This document shows, one piece after another, positions 29,928-39,323 of a stretch of DNA of 64,000 bases (positions are counted from its first letter, which is position 1; every line of letters starts with the position of its first letter). The DNA comes from Polynucleobacter wuianus (GTDB lineage Bacteria > Pseudomonadota > Gammaproteobacteria > Burkholderiales > Burkholderiaceae), in the NCBI RefSeq assembly GCF_001659725.1, contig NZ_CP015922.1, positions 744,001-808,000 on the forward strand, written 5' to 3'. The notes below the pieces were generated by a model. That model searched no databases and was not told where the DNA came from. It worked only from the letters and a program-made list of their open reading frames with translations. Both the position numbers and the translations under genes were made by a program.

Positions 29928-31375
29928 AACCAATTTGGATCGTCGACGATGACCAATCTATTCGTTGGGTTTTAGAGAAGGCCTTGGCGCGCGAAAAAAT
30001 TCCGCACAAAAGCTTCTCTAATCCAAATGATGTACTCAATGCTTTAGAGAAAGAGACTCCGCAGGTATTGATCTCTGATATTCGGATGCCGCGCGGCAAT
30101 GGCTTGGATTTATTGCAGCACGTTAAAGCCAGCCATCCCAATCTACCAGTCATCATTATGACTGCCTATTCTGATTTGGATTCTGCAGTTTCCTCATTTC
30201 AGGGTGGCGCATTTGAGTACCTTACTAAACCATTCGATGTAGAAAAAGCAGTCGAGTTGATTCATCGTGCGGTAGAGCAGGGCATTCGTAGCGAGTCGGG
30301 TGCAAAAGAGTTGGTAGGCCTCAGACAGGAGTCGACCGAGATCATTGGTCAAGCTCCAGCAATGCAAGAAATCTTTCGTGCCATTGGTCGTTTAGCGCAA
30401 TCCCATTCCACGGTTCTCATCACTGGTGAGTCTGGTGCTGGTAAAGAGTTGGTGGCGCATGCTTTGCATAAGCACAGCCCTAGAGCAAAAGGCCCCTTTG
30501 TATCGCTGAGTACCTCTGCCGTGCCAAAGGATTTACTAGAGTCGGAGCTCTTTGGTCATGAGCGTGGCGCTTTCCCAGGTGCACAGACTCTGCGTCGTGG
30601 TCGCTTTGAACAAGCGGATGGCGGGACACTCTTCTTGGGTGAGGTTGGTGATCTACCATTTGATCTGCAAACCCGTTTGCTGCGTGTTTTAAGTGACGGG
30701 CATTTCTACCGTATTGGTGGACAAGATCCGATCAAAGCGAATGTGCGCATTATTGCTTCAACTCACCAGAATCTAGAGCAACGTGTTGTAGCTGGATTCT
30801 TCCGTGAAGATTTAATGCATCGCTTGAATGTGATTCGTTTGCGCATGCCTGCCTTGCGTGAGCGTAGCGAAGATATTCCGATCCTAGCAAGACACTTCAT
30901 GCTCACTTGTGCAAAATCTTTGGGAGTGGAGCCCAAAAAACTCTCTGATGAAGTGCTTAAAGAGATGAGTGCTATGCCGTTCCCGGGTAACGTACGTCAA
31001 CTTGAGAACTTGTGCCATTGGTTGACGGTGATGACGCCGGCAAACATCATTGGCGTTGGCGATCTTCCAGCTGATATTGTTGCTGAGGCAGGCGAGCAGA
31101 CAGTCATTCTGCAAGGCGAATCAGCGCCCATCAATCCAATTGCTTTCAAAGGTAATGCTAGCGATTGGGAGAGTGGACTTGGTCGCCTAGCTGTCAAAAT
31201 GCTGCAGGATGGTGACAAAGAGGTTTACGATGCACTATGCGCACGTTTTGAGAAAGCTGTATTGCAGGCTGCGCTAGAAGTAACGCGTGGTCGTCGTGTC
31301 GAGGCAGCGCAACGTCTTGGTATTGGTCGCAACACGATTACTAGAAAATTGCAGGAACTGGGGATAGATGACTGA
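29924..31375 (+). CDS. glnG: Nitrogen regulator NtrC with altered sigma-54 contact loop and Walker B
   Basis: The 483-residue protein has a receiver domain (Asp-Asp at 8-9, SDIRMPRGNG, LTKPFD), an AAA+ domain (about 140-380) and a Fis-type helix-turn-helix (AAQRLGIGRNTITRKL). Walker A is intact (GESGAGKE, 168-175). Two hallmark sites differ: the loop that touches sigma-54 reads GAFPGA (215-220; consensus GAFTGA) and Walker B reads LFLGEVGD with Gly239 where Asp is expected. Both changes in well-studied relatives abolish sigma-54 activation or ATP hydrolysis. The reading frame and DNA-binding domain are intact, so it probably still binds DNA. It overlaps xth by 8 bp. Confidence 0.93.
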   Translation: MKPIWIVDDDQSIRWVLEKALAREKIPHKSFSNPNDVLNALEKETPQVLISDIRMPRGNGLDLLQHVKASHPNLPVIIMTAYSDLDSAVSSFQGGAFEYLTKPFDVEKAVELIHRAVEQGIRSESGAKELVGLRQESTEIIGQAPAMQEIFRAIGRLAQSHSTVLITGESGAGKELVAHALHKHSPRAKGPFVSLSTSAVPKDLLESELFGHERGAFPGAQTLRRGRFEQADGGTLFLGEVGDLPFDLQTRLLRVLSDGHFYRIGGQDPIKANVRIIASTHQNLEQRVVAGFFREDLMHRLNVIRLRMPALRERSEDIPILARHFMLTCAKSLGVEPKKLSDEVLKEMSAMPFPGNVRQLENLCHWLTVMTPANIIGVGDLPADIVAEAGEQTVILQGESAPINPIAFKGNASDWESGLGRLAVKMLQDGDKEVYDALCARFEKAVLQAALEVTRGRRVEAAQRLGIGRNTITRKLQELGIDD

Positions 31376-32216
31376 TTCAATTCGAATTGCGGCGTGGAAT
31401 GTGAATTCCTTAAAAGTTCGCCTTCCACACGTACTTCGTTGGTTACAGGATCAGGAAAAAAAGAAAGAGCCAATTGATGCCTTATGTTTACAAGAACTCA
31501 AGCTCACGGATGATAAGTATCCCCATTCAGAACTAGAGGCCGCTGGCTATCTCAGCCTAGCAGCAGGGCAAAAGACCTATAACGGTGTTGCCATCATCGT
31601 TCGTAAAGTCGCTTTAGCATCCATTGCATCAGATGCTGCCACCACTTTTCTGAAACCAATTAGAAACATTCCTAATTACGAAGATGAGCAGCAACGCATC
31701 TTGGCTGCGACTGTTCCATTTGCTGGCATGCAGCCCATTCGATTGGTCTCTGCGTATTTCCCCAATGGGCAGTCTCCTGATAGTGATAAGTTTGCCTATA
31801 AGCTTAATTGGCTTAAATCACTTCAGCGCTGGTTAGCAGAGGAGCTAGTACAAAGCCAACGTCTTGCGCTCCTTGGTGACTTTAATATCGCACCAGAAGA
31901 TCAAGACGTGCATGACCCAAAGGCTTGGGAGGGTCAAAATCTTGTGTCACCACCAGAGCGCAATGCCTTTCAAGAAATATTACAACTTGGAATGACTGAC
32001 TCTTTCAGAATGTTTGAACAATCACCAAAGACTTTTAGTTGGTGGGACTATCGCATGATGGGCTTTAGAAGAAATTCTGGCATGCGTATCGACCATATCC
32101 TCTTGAGTGAAGCGCTCAAAGAAAAATGTAGTGCCAGCATCATTGACAAAGAGCCGAGAACTTGGGAGCAGCCCTCTGATCATGCCCCAGTGATCGCTAC
32201 TATCAAAAAATCTTAG
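31368..32216 (+). CDS. xth: Exodeoxyribonuclease III
   Basis: An AP endonuclease and 3'-5' exonuclease of base excision repair. The 282-residue protein shows the EEP-family sites: AAWNVNSLKVRLPH at 8-21, LCLQELKLTDDKYP (metal-binding Glu near 44), LLGDFNIAPEDQDVHDP (about 164-180), MRIDHILLS and the terminal SDHAPV with catalytic Asp-His. It overlaps the end of glnG by 8 bp, so it is probably read from the gln operon. Confidence 0.95.
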   Translation: MTDSIRIAAWNVNSLKVRLPHVLRWLQDQEKKKEPIDALCLQELKLTDDKYPHSELEAAGYLSLAAGQKTYNGVAIIVRKVALASIASDAATTFLKPIRNIPNYEDEQQRILAATVPFAGMQPIRLVSAYFPNGQSPDSDKFAYKLNWLKSLQRWLAEELVQSQRLALLGDFNIAPEDQDVHDPKAWEGQNLVSPPERNAFQEILQLGMTDSFRMFEQSPKTFSWWDYRMMGFRRNSGMRIDHILLSEALKEKCSASIIDKEPRTWEQPSDHAPVIATIKKS

Positions 32217-32241
32217 GCTAACTTAATCCAATCGCGCATTC

Positions 32242-32850
32242 ATGATGCCTATTTTGTATTCGTATCGGAGATGTCCTTATGCCATGAGAGCCCGCATGGC
32301 ATTAAAGTACGCAGGCATCCAAGTAGAGCACCGAGAGATTGCTTTAAGAGACAAGCCCAAGTCTATGCTCTTGGTATCGCCCAAGGGGACTGTGCCCCTT
32401 CTCTGCTTGGGCGATCAAGTTCTAGACCAAAGCTTAGATATCATGCAATGGGCATTGACTCAGTCTGATCCAAATGGATGGAGTAATGCTGACCCTAGCA
32501 ATGCGCAAGACTGGATTGAGAAAAACGATGGGATATTTAAGAAGATATTAGATCAATACAAATATCCCAATCGACATCCAGAGCTCAATCCAGAAGAGGT
32601 GCTCAATACCGCAATGGATTTCATGCTCAAACTTATGGAGCAATCACTGAATGCAACTCAATACCTATTAGGAAATCACATCACTTGGGTTGATATCGCC
32701 ATTTTTCCATTCATCAGGCAATTCTCTATGGTCAATCCTGATCAATTTACAGAGTTGCCATTACCAGCAACCAAAAAATGGCTAGCCAATCATCTTGAAT
32801 CTGAATTATTTAAGTCGGTAATGGAAAAACACCCCACTTGGTTAGAGTAA
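32242..32850 (+). CDS. Glutathione S-transferase family protein
   Basis: The 202-residue protein has a thioredoxin-like N-terminal domain with SYRRCPYAMRARMALKYAG (Cys11) and SPKGTVPLLCLGDQVL, including the cis-Pro of the glutathione site, and an all-helical C-terminal domain with WVDIAIFPFIRQF. The CPYAxRxR pattern resembles Omega/glutaredoxin-2-like GSTs that use a cysteine. The substrate is unknown. It follows xth by 25 bp. Its last codons form one arm of the terminator of the converging prlC. Confidence 0.88.
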   Translation: MMPILYSYRRCPYAMRARMALKYAGIQVEHREIALRDKPKSMLLVSPKGTVPLLCLGDQVLDQSLDIMQWALTQSDPNGWSNADPSNAQDWIEKNDGIFKKILDQYKYPNRHPELNPEEVLNTAMDFMLKLMEQSLNATQYLLGNHITWVDIAIFPFIRQFSMVNPDQFTELPLPATKKWLANHLESELFKSVMEKHPTWLE

Positions 32851-32859
32851 GCGGGGTGT
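32829..32859 (-). terminator. Terminator between the GST gene and prlC
   Basis: ACACCCC (32829-32835) pairs with GGGGTGT (32853-32859). On the minus strand the hairpin ends in five T (32829-32825), so it mainly ends the prlC transcript. One arm and the loop lie in the 3' coding end of the convergent GST gene. Confidence 0.65.
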
Positions 32860-32869
32860 GATTTGTTAC

Positions 32870-35005
32870 TTATGCCAAGCCACCATGCCTTAATAGCGCA
32901 TCAATGCTCGGCTCTCTACCGCGAAAAGCTTTAAAGGACTCGGCAGCAGGGCGACTGCCACCCACTTCCAGAATCTCTTCTCGATAGCGAGACCCCGTCT
33001 TAGGGTCAAGTACTGAACCAGTTAATTTAGCAGCCTCCTCGAAAGCGGAGTAGGCATCTGCAGACAAAACTTCAGCCCATTTATAGCTGTAGTAGCCAGC
33101 CGCATAACCACCTGCAAAAATATGGCTAAAGGTATTAATCCAACGTGAGATCTCTGGCTGTGGAATGACATTAAACTCAGCGGCCATTTTTCTGGAGAGA
33201 TCGAGCACTGCCTGACCTTGTGCATTCTTTGGATCAAAGTGCGAGTGTAATCTCCAGTCGGTGAGTGACATTACAATCTGACGCAAAGTCATAAGACCGT
33301 TCTGAAAATTTTTGGCTGCCAAAATTTTGTCGAATAATTCACGGGGTAATGGCTTGCCAGTATCAACATGGGCAGTCATCTTTTCCAGTACCTCCCATTC
33401 CCAGCAGAAGTTTTCCATAAATTGGCTTGGTAACTCGACTGCATCCCATTCCACACCGTTAATGCCTGAAACACCCAGGGCACTCACTTGTGTTAACAGG
33501 TGATGCAAACCATGACCACTCTCATGGAAGAGGGTAATCACATCATCGTGGGTAATTGTTGGTTGACGTAAGACCCCATCGACTTTGACTGGTGGAGCAA
33601 AATTACATACGAGATATGCAACCGGGATCTGAATCTCACCATTAGGCAGCTCTCTACGACCACGGGCATCATCCATCCATGCTCCACCACGCTTGCCTGG
33701 ACGGGCATAGGGGTCTAAGTAAAAATACGCTCGGATTTTTCCAGCTTGATCTTTAACAGCAAAAGACTGCACATCAGCGTGCCAGGTTGGCAAGTCTGCA
33801 GACTCAATCTTGACGCCAAACAGGGTTTGGATCACGCCAAACAATCCATCCAATACTTTGGGTAGCGGGAAGTATTGCTTCAGTTCATTCTCTGAAAAAG
33901 AATAGCGCTCCTGTTTCAAGCGTTCAGCAGCAAAAGCCGTATCCCAAGGCTGAACGCCATCGGTTAGTCCAAGCTCTGTTTTAGCAAATTGACACAATTC
34001 ATCCCAATCTCTTTGGGCAAAAAGTTTTGCCTTGTTGGCAAAGTTCGTTAAGAAGAGATCGACTTCGTCAACGGTATTAGCCATCTTTGGAGCTAGGCTC
34101 AGCGCAGCAAAATTTGCAAAGCCAAGCATGCGCGCTTCTTCATCACGCAGGCGTAATTGATCAAGCATGTTCTGGCTGTTATCCCAATCAAGCTTACCAT
34201 TGGCAAATTGAGGTCCAAGCTCAGACGAGCGGGTTACATAGGCCTCATACATGAGGCGACGTAGCGCTCGATTCTCACAGTACTGCATCACTGGGTAGTA
34301 AGAGGGGAAATGCAAAGTAAAAGCCCAACCTTGCAAGCCTTTTTGCTGCGCGGTATCGGCAGCAGCGGCTTTGACATCCTCTGGTAACCCAATCAGATCA
34401 GCTTCATTGCCAACGAGATGAACAAAGCTATCGGTTGCATCGAGCACATGATCAGAGAATGCTTTTCCTAAAACGGCTTGTTCATCCTGAATTGCTGAAA
34501 AGCGGGGTTTGTCAGCATCGCTTAATTCAGCGCCACCAAGACGGAAGTCTCTTAAAGAGTTCTCAATCACCTTTTTCTGTGCACGATTGAGTCTGGCAAA
34601 CTCAGGACTCTTACTGAGCTCTTTGAACTTTTTGTACAGAGCTAGGTTTTGTCCAAGACTAGAAAAGAATACAGTGACTTCCGGAAGCATTGCGCCATAA
34701 GCAGCCCGCAACTCAGGGGTATCGGCAACACTATTGAGATGGGAGATGACACCCCAAGATCTGCCTAAAGCTTCTGTTGCATCCTCTAAAGGTTCGGCCA
34801 GAGCATCCCAGCTTGGTGGCGTCTTAGCGTCAGTCGCAACATCCACCGCTTCTTGCGCATGCTTAAGTAAAAACTGAATAGCGGGAGTGATGTGCTCAGG
34901 CTTAACTGCTGAGTAAGCAGCCAATCCTCGACCAAAGGTCAACAGAGGATTGTTTTGTAATGCAGGGGGTAAGTTATTTAAAGCGGGTGAGAGAGATGTA
35001 TTCAT
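32870..35005 (-). CDS. prlC: Oligopeptidase A (M3 family metallopeptidase)
   Basis: A cytoplasmic zinc oligopeptidase that degrades signal peptides and short peptides. The 711-residue protein carries the zinc motif HESGHGLHHLL (His494, Glu495, His498), preceded by a typical thimet-family segment (FYLDPYARPGKRGGAWMDD, about 427-445) and followed by the second zinc ligand region NGVEWDAVELPSQFMENF. Length is near that of E. coli PrlC (680). It is followed on the same strand upstream by folD (18-bp gap), so the two may be cotranscribed. Confidence 0.95.
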   Translation of the reverse strand: MNTSLSPALNNLPPALQNNPLLTFGRGLAAYSAVKPEHITPAIQFLLKHAQEAVDVATDAKTPPSWDALAEPLEDATEALGRSWGVISHLNSVADTPELRAAYGAMLPEVTVFFSSLGQNLALYKKFKELSKSPEFARLNRAQKKVIENSLRDFRLGGAELSDADKPRFSAIQDEQAVLGKAFSDHVLDATDSFVHLVGNEADLIGLPEDVKAAAADTAQQKGLQGWAFTLHFPSYYPVMQYCENRALRRLMYEAYVTRSSELGPQFANGKLDWDNSQNMLDQLRLRDEEARMLGFANFAALSLAPKMANTVDEVDLFLTNFANKAKLFAQRDWDELCQFAKTELGLTDGVQPWDTAFAAERLKQERYSFSENELKQYFPLPKVLDGLFGVIQTLFGVKIESADLPTWHADVQSFAVKDQAGKIRAYFYLDPYARPGKRGGAWMDDARGRRELPNGEIQIPVAYLVCNFAPPVKVDGVLRQPTITHDDVITLFHESGHGLHHLLTQVSALGVSGINGVEWDAVELPSQFMENFCWEWEVLEKMTAHVDTGKPLPRELFDKILAAKNFQNGLMTLRQIVMSLTDWRLHSHFDPKNAQGQAVLDLSRKMAAEFNVIPQPEISRWINTFSHIFAGGYAAGYYSYKWAEVLSADAYSAFEEAAKLTGSVLDPKTGSRYREEILEVGGSRPAAESFKAFRGREPSIDALLRHGGLA

Positions 35006-35023
35006 CCCTCTAGCTTAATGGAT

Positions 35024-35878
35024 CTATGGTTTGGCTGCTTTTTCAGCGGCTTCCAAAGTATTCATCAAGAGCATGGTGATGGTCATTGGTCCAACCCCAC
35101 CTGGAACAGGGGTAATCCAGCCGGCCACATACTTAGCGGCATCAAAATCGACATCGCCACAAAGCTTGCCATCCGGCAGGCGGTTGATGCCCACGTCGAT
35201 AACAACAGCGCCATTCTTTACCATGTCACCGGAGATCATTTTTGGCTTTCCAGTTGCTACCACCAAAATATCAGCATCTTTAGTGTGGTGAGCCAGATCA
35301 CGGGTTTTACTATTGCAGATCGTTACTGTTGCACCAGCTTGCAGTAACAACATTGCCATTGGCTTGCCCACAATATTGGAGGCGCCAACAATCACAGCAC
35401 GAGCGCCGCGAATAGGGTAGTCAATGCTTTCGAGAATCTTCATACAGCCATAAGGTGTGCAGGGCTTAAATTCAGGCTGGCCTACCATTAAGGCGCCAGC
35501 ATTGGCGACGTGGAAACCATCCACATCTTTTTCTGGGGCAATAGCTTCGAGTACGCGCTCAGAGGCAATATGCTCCGGCAAAGGGAGTTGCACCAAAATC
35601 CCATGAATCGAGGGATCGGCATTGAGAGTAGCAATCCGAGCGAGCAATTCTTCTTCGCCAAGCTCCGCAGAGTAACGTTCTAGTACTGAATGAAAGCCAA
35701 CATCTTCACAGGCTTTCACTTTGTTGCGCACATACACTTGGCTGGCAGGATTTTCACCAACAACGATAACTGCTAAACCTGGTCGAACCCCTTTTGCAGT
35801 AACAATTGCACCACGGGCAGCAATTTCTGCGCGCAGTTTTTTAGAGAGGGCGTTTCCGTCGAGTAGTTGAGCGGGCAT
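35024..35878 (-). CDS. folD: Bifunctional methylenetetrahydrofolate dehydrogenase / cyclohydrolase
   Basis: FolD interconverts 5,10-methylene- and 10-formyl-tetrahydrofolate with NADP. The 284-residue protein shows [20 protein letters not shown] (substrate region with catalytic Lys), [19 protein letters not shown] and the NADP loop [12 protein letters not shown] (about 164-175), then [16 protein letters not shown] near the end. Length is normal. It lies between prlC and a two-component regulator, all on the minus strand. Confidence 0.97.
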   Translation of the reverse strand: MPAQLLDGNALSKKLRAEIAARGAIVTAKGVRPGLAVIVVGENPASQVYVRNKVKACEDVGFHSVLERYSAELGEEELLARIATLNADPSIHGILVQLPLPEHIASERVLEAIAPEKDVDGFHVANAGALMVGQPEFKPCTPYGCMKILESIDYPIRGARAVIVGASNIVGKPMAMLLLQAGATVTICNSKTRDLAHHTKDADILVVATGKPKMISGDMVKNGAVVIDVGINRLPDGKLCGDVDFDAAKYVAGWITPVPGGVGPMTITMLLMNTLEAAEKAAKP

Positions 35879-35900
35879 TACAGGTCAATCTGGATGAGAA

Positions 35901-36560
35901 TTAATTGGGCTGTGGGTCAGATAAGGCGAGGCGTAGCAGGTCTGCGACAGTATTGACGTTGAGCTTTTCCATAATGTTGGCACGGTGAGCTTCAACAGTT
36001 TTGATAGAGATGCCAAGGTCATCCGCAATTTGCTTGTTTAAACGTCCAGCAACAATGCGCTCGAGTACTTGACGCTCACGACCAGTCAATTTGCTCAGTA
36101 AGCTCTGAGTAATTTTGCGTTGGCTCGCTTGTGAGTAATCCACACGAGCTTTAGCTAGCATACGATCAACTAAACCACAGAGATCATTTTCTTTAAAAGG
36201 CTTTTCAATAAAATCAACAGCACCACGCTTCATGGTGGAGACTGCCATCGATACATCACCGTGACCTGTAATGAAGGCCACTGGCATTGGTAAATTTTCA
36301 CTAATCAAACGTTCTTGTAATTCGAGGCCAGACATACCCGGCATACGAACATCCAGAATGGCGCAAGAGATAGTGGACTTATCTGTGCTTTGGAGGGACT
36401 GTAAGAATCTTTCAGCGCTTGCATGGCAACGCACGACATAACCATTGCTTTCTAAAAGCCAAGTGAGGGAGTCGCGAACTGCTTCGTCATCGTCAACGAC
36501 ATAAACAACTTCGGCCTGGTTGGGTTTGGTACTCGCGTTCAAGTTCATATCGGATCTCAC
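35901..36560 (-). CDS. FixJ/TtrR-type response regulator (receiver + LuxR HTH)
   Basis: The 219-residue protein has a receiver domain (VVDDDEAVRDSL, phosphoacceptor Asp in CAILDVRMPGMSG, EKPFKENDL with the conserved Lys) and a LuxR/FixJ helix-turn-helix (LTGRERQVLERIVAGRLNKQ, GISIKTVEAHRANIMEKL). The start is GTG 36560; ATG 36548 is possible. Its partner kinase is directly upstream on the same strand (24-bp gap). Together they adjoin aceE, divergently, and a role in controlling pyruvate dehydrogenase or redox metabolism is a reasonable inference. Confidence 0.92.
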   Translation of the reverse strand: MRSDMNLNASTKPNQAEVVYVVDDDEAVRDSLTWLLESNGYVVRCHASAERFLQSLQSTDKSTISCAILDVRMPGMSGLELQERLISENLPMPVAFITGHGDVSMAVSTMKRGAVDFIEKPFKENDLCGLVDRMLAKARVDYSQASQRKITQSLLSKLTGRERQVLERIVAGRLNKQIADDLGISIKTVEAHRANIMEKLNVNTVADLLRLALSDPQPN

Positions 36561-36584
36561 AAGGTGATTCAGTCGGTATTGCTA

Positions 36585-39101
36585 TTAAACATTACCCGCT
36601 GCTTCCGGGGAAACTAGGGGTAAGAGTATTGTAAAGGTGCAGCCAGCCAGCTTAGTATGTTCGGCATCCATACGATTGACCGCCCATAGACGGCCTTGGT
36701 GGGATTCAATAATGGAGCGACAAATATTGAGCCCCATGCCCATTCCATCAGATTTAGTGCTGAAAAAAGGCTCAAACATGCGCTGGGAGACCAATTCTGG
36801 GATTCCAGACCCACCATCACTCACCTGAATGCGAAGCATGGCTGGGAAGATGCTGGTATCGAGGTCAGCGGAGATATTGACCGCAGGGGCCGACCAGCGA
36901 GAAGAAAGCGGGTAGGCCTCGCGCGTGCTGTCTAGGCCATTTTTGAGGAGATTAACCAATACTTGCAATATCAATACTGGATCAATATCTACCTCGGGGA
37001 GATTCTCGGTTATGTTCGATGTCATGGTGAGGCGATGTCGGTGCGCCTCAATCTCGACCAATCCCACTGCATCATTGATGATCTCGCTAATGGCTGTAGA
37101 TTTTCGTTGCGGCTCGCTGCGTTTAACAAATCCACGAATACGCTGAATGATCGTACCGGCACGGTGAGCCTGTTCAGATGCTTTTTCAAGAGCAGGCAAG
37201 ATATCTTTTGTAAGCGCAGGATCTAAATTGCCCTCTAAACGTTTAGCCACACCCATGCAGTAGTTAGAGATCGCTGAGAGCGGTTGATTTAATTCATGTG
37301 CAAGAGATGAGGCCATCTCACCCATAGTGGTTAAACGACTAGTAAATTGCATGCGCTCCTCTTGTAGCCGCGCTGATTCATCCGCCTCCTTACGAGCCGT
37401 AATATCAGTAGCAATTAATAGTTGAGCTAAGTGGCCATCGACCCAAGGAATGAAACGGCGCCTAACCTCATACCACTTATTGCTGCCATCACTCAGTTGA
37501 ATTTCTTCAGACTCGGACTCTTGATATAAAAAGGAGGTAGGGATACCGGGAGGAGAGTCTTGCAGATCTTCCGCAACATCATGCAGGGTTTCTAAGTTAT
37601 TGGCATTGCCAGCCAGTTGGAAGTGACCTTTCGAATCGTCTCCAAAATTTTCTCGATAGAAGCGATTGGCAAATAAAAGCTGATCGCTTTCCAAATCCAC
37701 TACAGACACTGCAGCGTCTAAACCTTCGAGCACGGTAATAAAGCGCTCTTGTGATGCTGCCAGCTCTTCTCGAATTTTTTTAGGCTCAGAGATATCAATT
37801 AAAGAAGTGACCCAGCCAGTTTGCTTGCCCCGCTCATTAATTAAGGGAGCAATAAAAGTACGGGTCTGAATCAAGGAGCCATCGCGTCGCAAAATAGCCC
37901 CCTCAATACCAGTCTTCGATCCCGTGTCTGATAAAAGAGCGCGGTTCATTTTGTCGACAAGCTCATCACGCCTGGCATCAGGCCAGAAGGGGAAGGGGGG
38001 CAAAAGACCTACCAGCTCTTTTGCCGACCACCCAGTCATTTCACAAAAAGCGCGATTTACATAAGTAATGCGCTTTTGCATATCGTGTGCACGAATACCC
38101 ACCGGAGTAGAGTTTTCCATCGCATTACGAAAACTGGTTTCTGTGCTTAAGTTAGCTTCGGCCTCTTGTCGCACTTGCATCTGCTTTAGTACTGACCATA
38201 GACTCCAAATTACAAAAGCGGAGAGTCCAATCACCACACCAATCAACATGCGGAAAGTCAAATTGGTTGGGGGTGGATAGGTGTCGATGCGTAATACTAA
38301 ATTTGGACTTAATACGCCAATATCCAAACTGGTTTGATTGCTAAAAGCCCGCTTGGGTGTATCGCGATCGGAGGAGATGGAGAGAACTCTCTCCTTGTCA
38401 GTGAGGAGGGTGAAGCGGTAATGGGCTTTGAGCTCTCCCGGAATGATGTCTAAGATGCCTTGCGTTGTGTACAGAGCCGCTAAAAAACCAATAACTTGGC
38501 CGCCTACAATATTGGGAGCGACTTGCCAGAAGACTGTTCTTCTATCCTTTACTAGAGGTTCTTCATCCGATAGATTGAGTGAAATGAATTGACTAAAAGC
38601 TGCTCTACTTGTAGCGCGACTTAGCTCAATAGCTTTGTTAAGACCCTCATTGACCGCTTGATCATTCTGGGTTTTGCTAATCCAATCGGTTTTGGCATTA
38701 TTGACAGGAACTGTCCATTGTTTTGTATTTTCTGCATTGAGCCAAATGATTTTGACAATTTCATGGTTATTTAAAACCAAGTCATCTGCTTGCTCGCGAA
38801 CAAGTTGCCTGAGTTTTGTATCTTCACTACTTGCCGCGATTTCGCGATTAATCGTATTTAATGAATCGGCATTATTGGCAAAGCGTAATTGAATGCGTTG
38901 CTTAGCAAATGACAGTTCTCTAAATAGAGCCGCCTCTTGTTGCCCCTTTTCCTGCAAGTGCAGGGTGCCCAAAATAATGCCCATGACTACGGTAAACAAC
39001 ACAATCGCAAGAAGCGGGGTGTAAACGAGCCTAAATCCGCGAATTTTGCGGAGCCAGTTAAAGGGCTTAATGACTAAGCCGAATAAAGCTGTTGATTTCA
39101 T
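36585..39101 (-). CDS. PAS-domain sensor histidine kinase (FixL/TtrS-like)
   Basis: The 838-residue membrane kinase has TM1 (about 25-46), an extracytoplasmic sensor region of some 230 residues, TM2 (about 283-305), two PAS domains (about 325-440, with the contact sequence GIRAHDMQKRITYVNRAF, and about 450-570), a phosphoacceptor box SLAHELNQPLSAIS with His602, and an ATPase domain with DGGSGIP and GMGMGLNICRSI. No haem-binding FixL His signature is evident, so the ligand is unknown. It is divergent from aceE across 222 bp that contain a marked inverted repeat. Confidence 0.92.
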   Translation of the reverse strand: MKSTALFGLVIKPFNWLRKIRGFRLVYTPLLAIVLFTVVMGIILGTLHLQEKGQQEAALFRELSFAKQRIQLRFANNADSLNTINREIAASSEDTKLRQLVREQADDLVLNNHEIVKIIWLNAENTKQWTVPVNNAKTDWISKTQNDQAVNEGLNKAIELSRATSRAAFSQFISLNLSDEEPLVKDRRTVFWQVAPNIVGGQVIGFLAALYTTQGILDIIPGELKAHYRFTLLTDKERVLSISSDRDTPKRAFSNQTSLDIGVLSPNLVLRIDTYPPPTNLTFRMLIGVVIGLSAFVIWSLWSVLKQMQVRQEAEANLSTETSFRNAMENSTPVGIRAHDMQKRITYVNRAFCEMTGWSAKELVGLLPPFPFWPDARRDELVDKMNRALLSDTGSKTGIEGAILRRDGSLIQTRTFIAPLINERGKQTGWVTSLIDISEPKKIREELAASQERFITVLEGLDAAVSVVDLESDQLLFANRFYRENFGDDSKGHFQLAGNANNLETLHDVAEDLQDSPPGIPTSFLYQESESEEIQLSDGSNKWYEVRRRFIPWVDGHLAQLLIATDITARKEADESARLQEERMQFTSRLTTMGEMASSLAHELNQPLSAISNYCMGVAKRLEGNLDPALTKDILPALEKASEQAHRAGTIIQRIRGFVKRSEPQRKSTAISEIINDAVGLVEIEAHRHRLTMTSNITENLPEVDIDPVLILQVLVNLLKNGLDSTREAYPLSSRWSAPAVNISADLDTSIFPAMLRIQVSDGGSGIPELVSQRMFEPFFSTKSDGMGMGLNICRSIIESHQGRLWAVNRMDAEHTKLAGCTFTILLPLVSPEAAGNV

Positions 39102-39187
39102 AGGAATAAGGTCATTTTGCCTTATCGGAGCCTATAAATCGCATTTTTGACCTGATCCCTAAATTCTATTTGCATCGCAATAAAATA

Positions 39188-39218
39188 CCACATTATGAGA
39201 AATATTATCATTATGTGG
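39188..39218. promoter_or_regulatory. 31-bp imperfect inverted repeat upstream of aceE (candidate operator)
   Basis: CCACATTATGA (39188-39198) and TCATTATGTGG (39208-39218) match at 10 of 11 positions around a 9-bp A/T-rich centre. It ends 8 bp before the -35 of the likely aceE promoter, the position of an activator site. The two-component pair transcribed away from aceE is the obvious candidate ligand. Confidence 0.6.
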
Positions 39219-39226
39219 AAAATTGC

Positions 39227-39255
39227 TTGTTTACACCCATATACCTTTCTAGAAT
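39227..39255 (+). promoter_or_regulatory. Candidate promoter of aceE-aceF-lpdA
   Basis: TTGTTT (39227-39232), 17 bp, TAGAAT (39250-39255). A start near 39262 leaves a leader of about 60 nt before the aceE ATG. Identified by eye. Confidence 0.5.
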
Positions 39256-39323
39256 GTTGCCTATAGAGTGAACGACAAATGTTGAATTAATGAAATAACT
39301 GAAATATCTATTGGAGACAAGTT

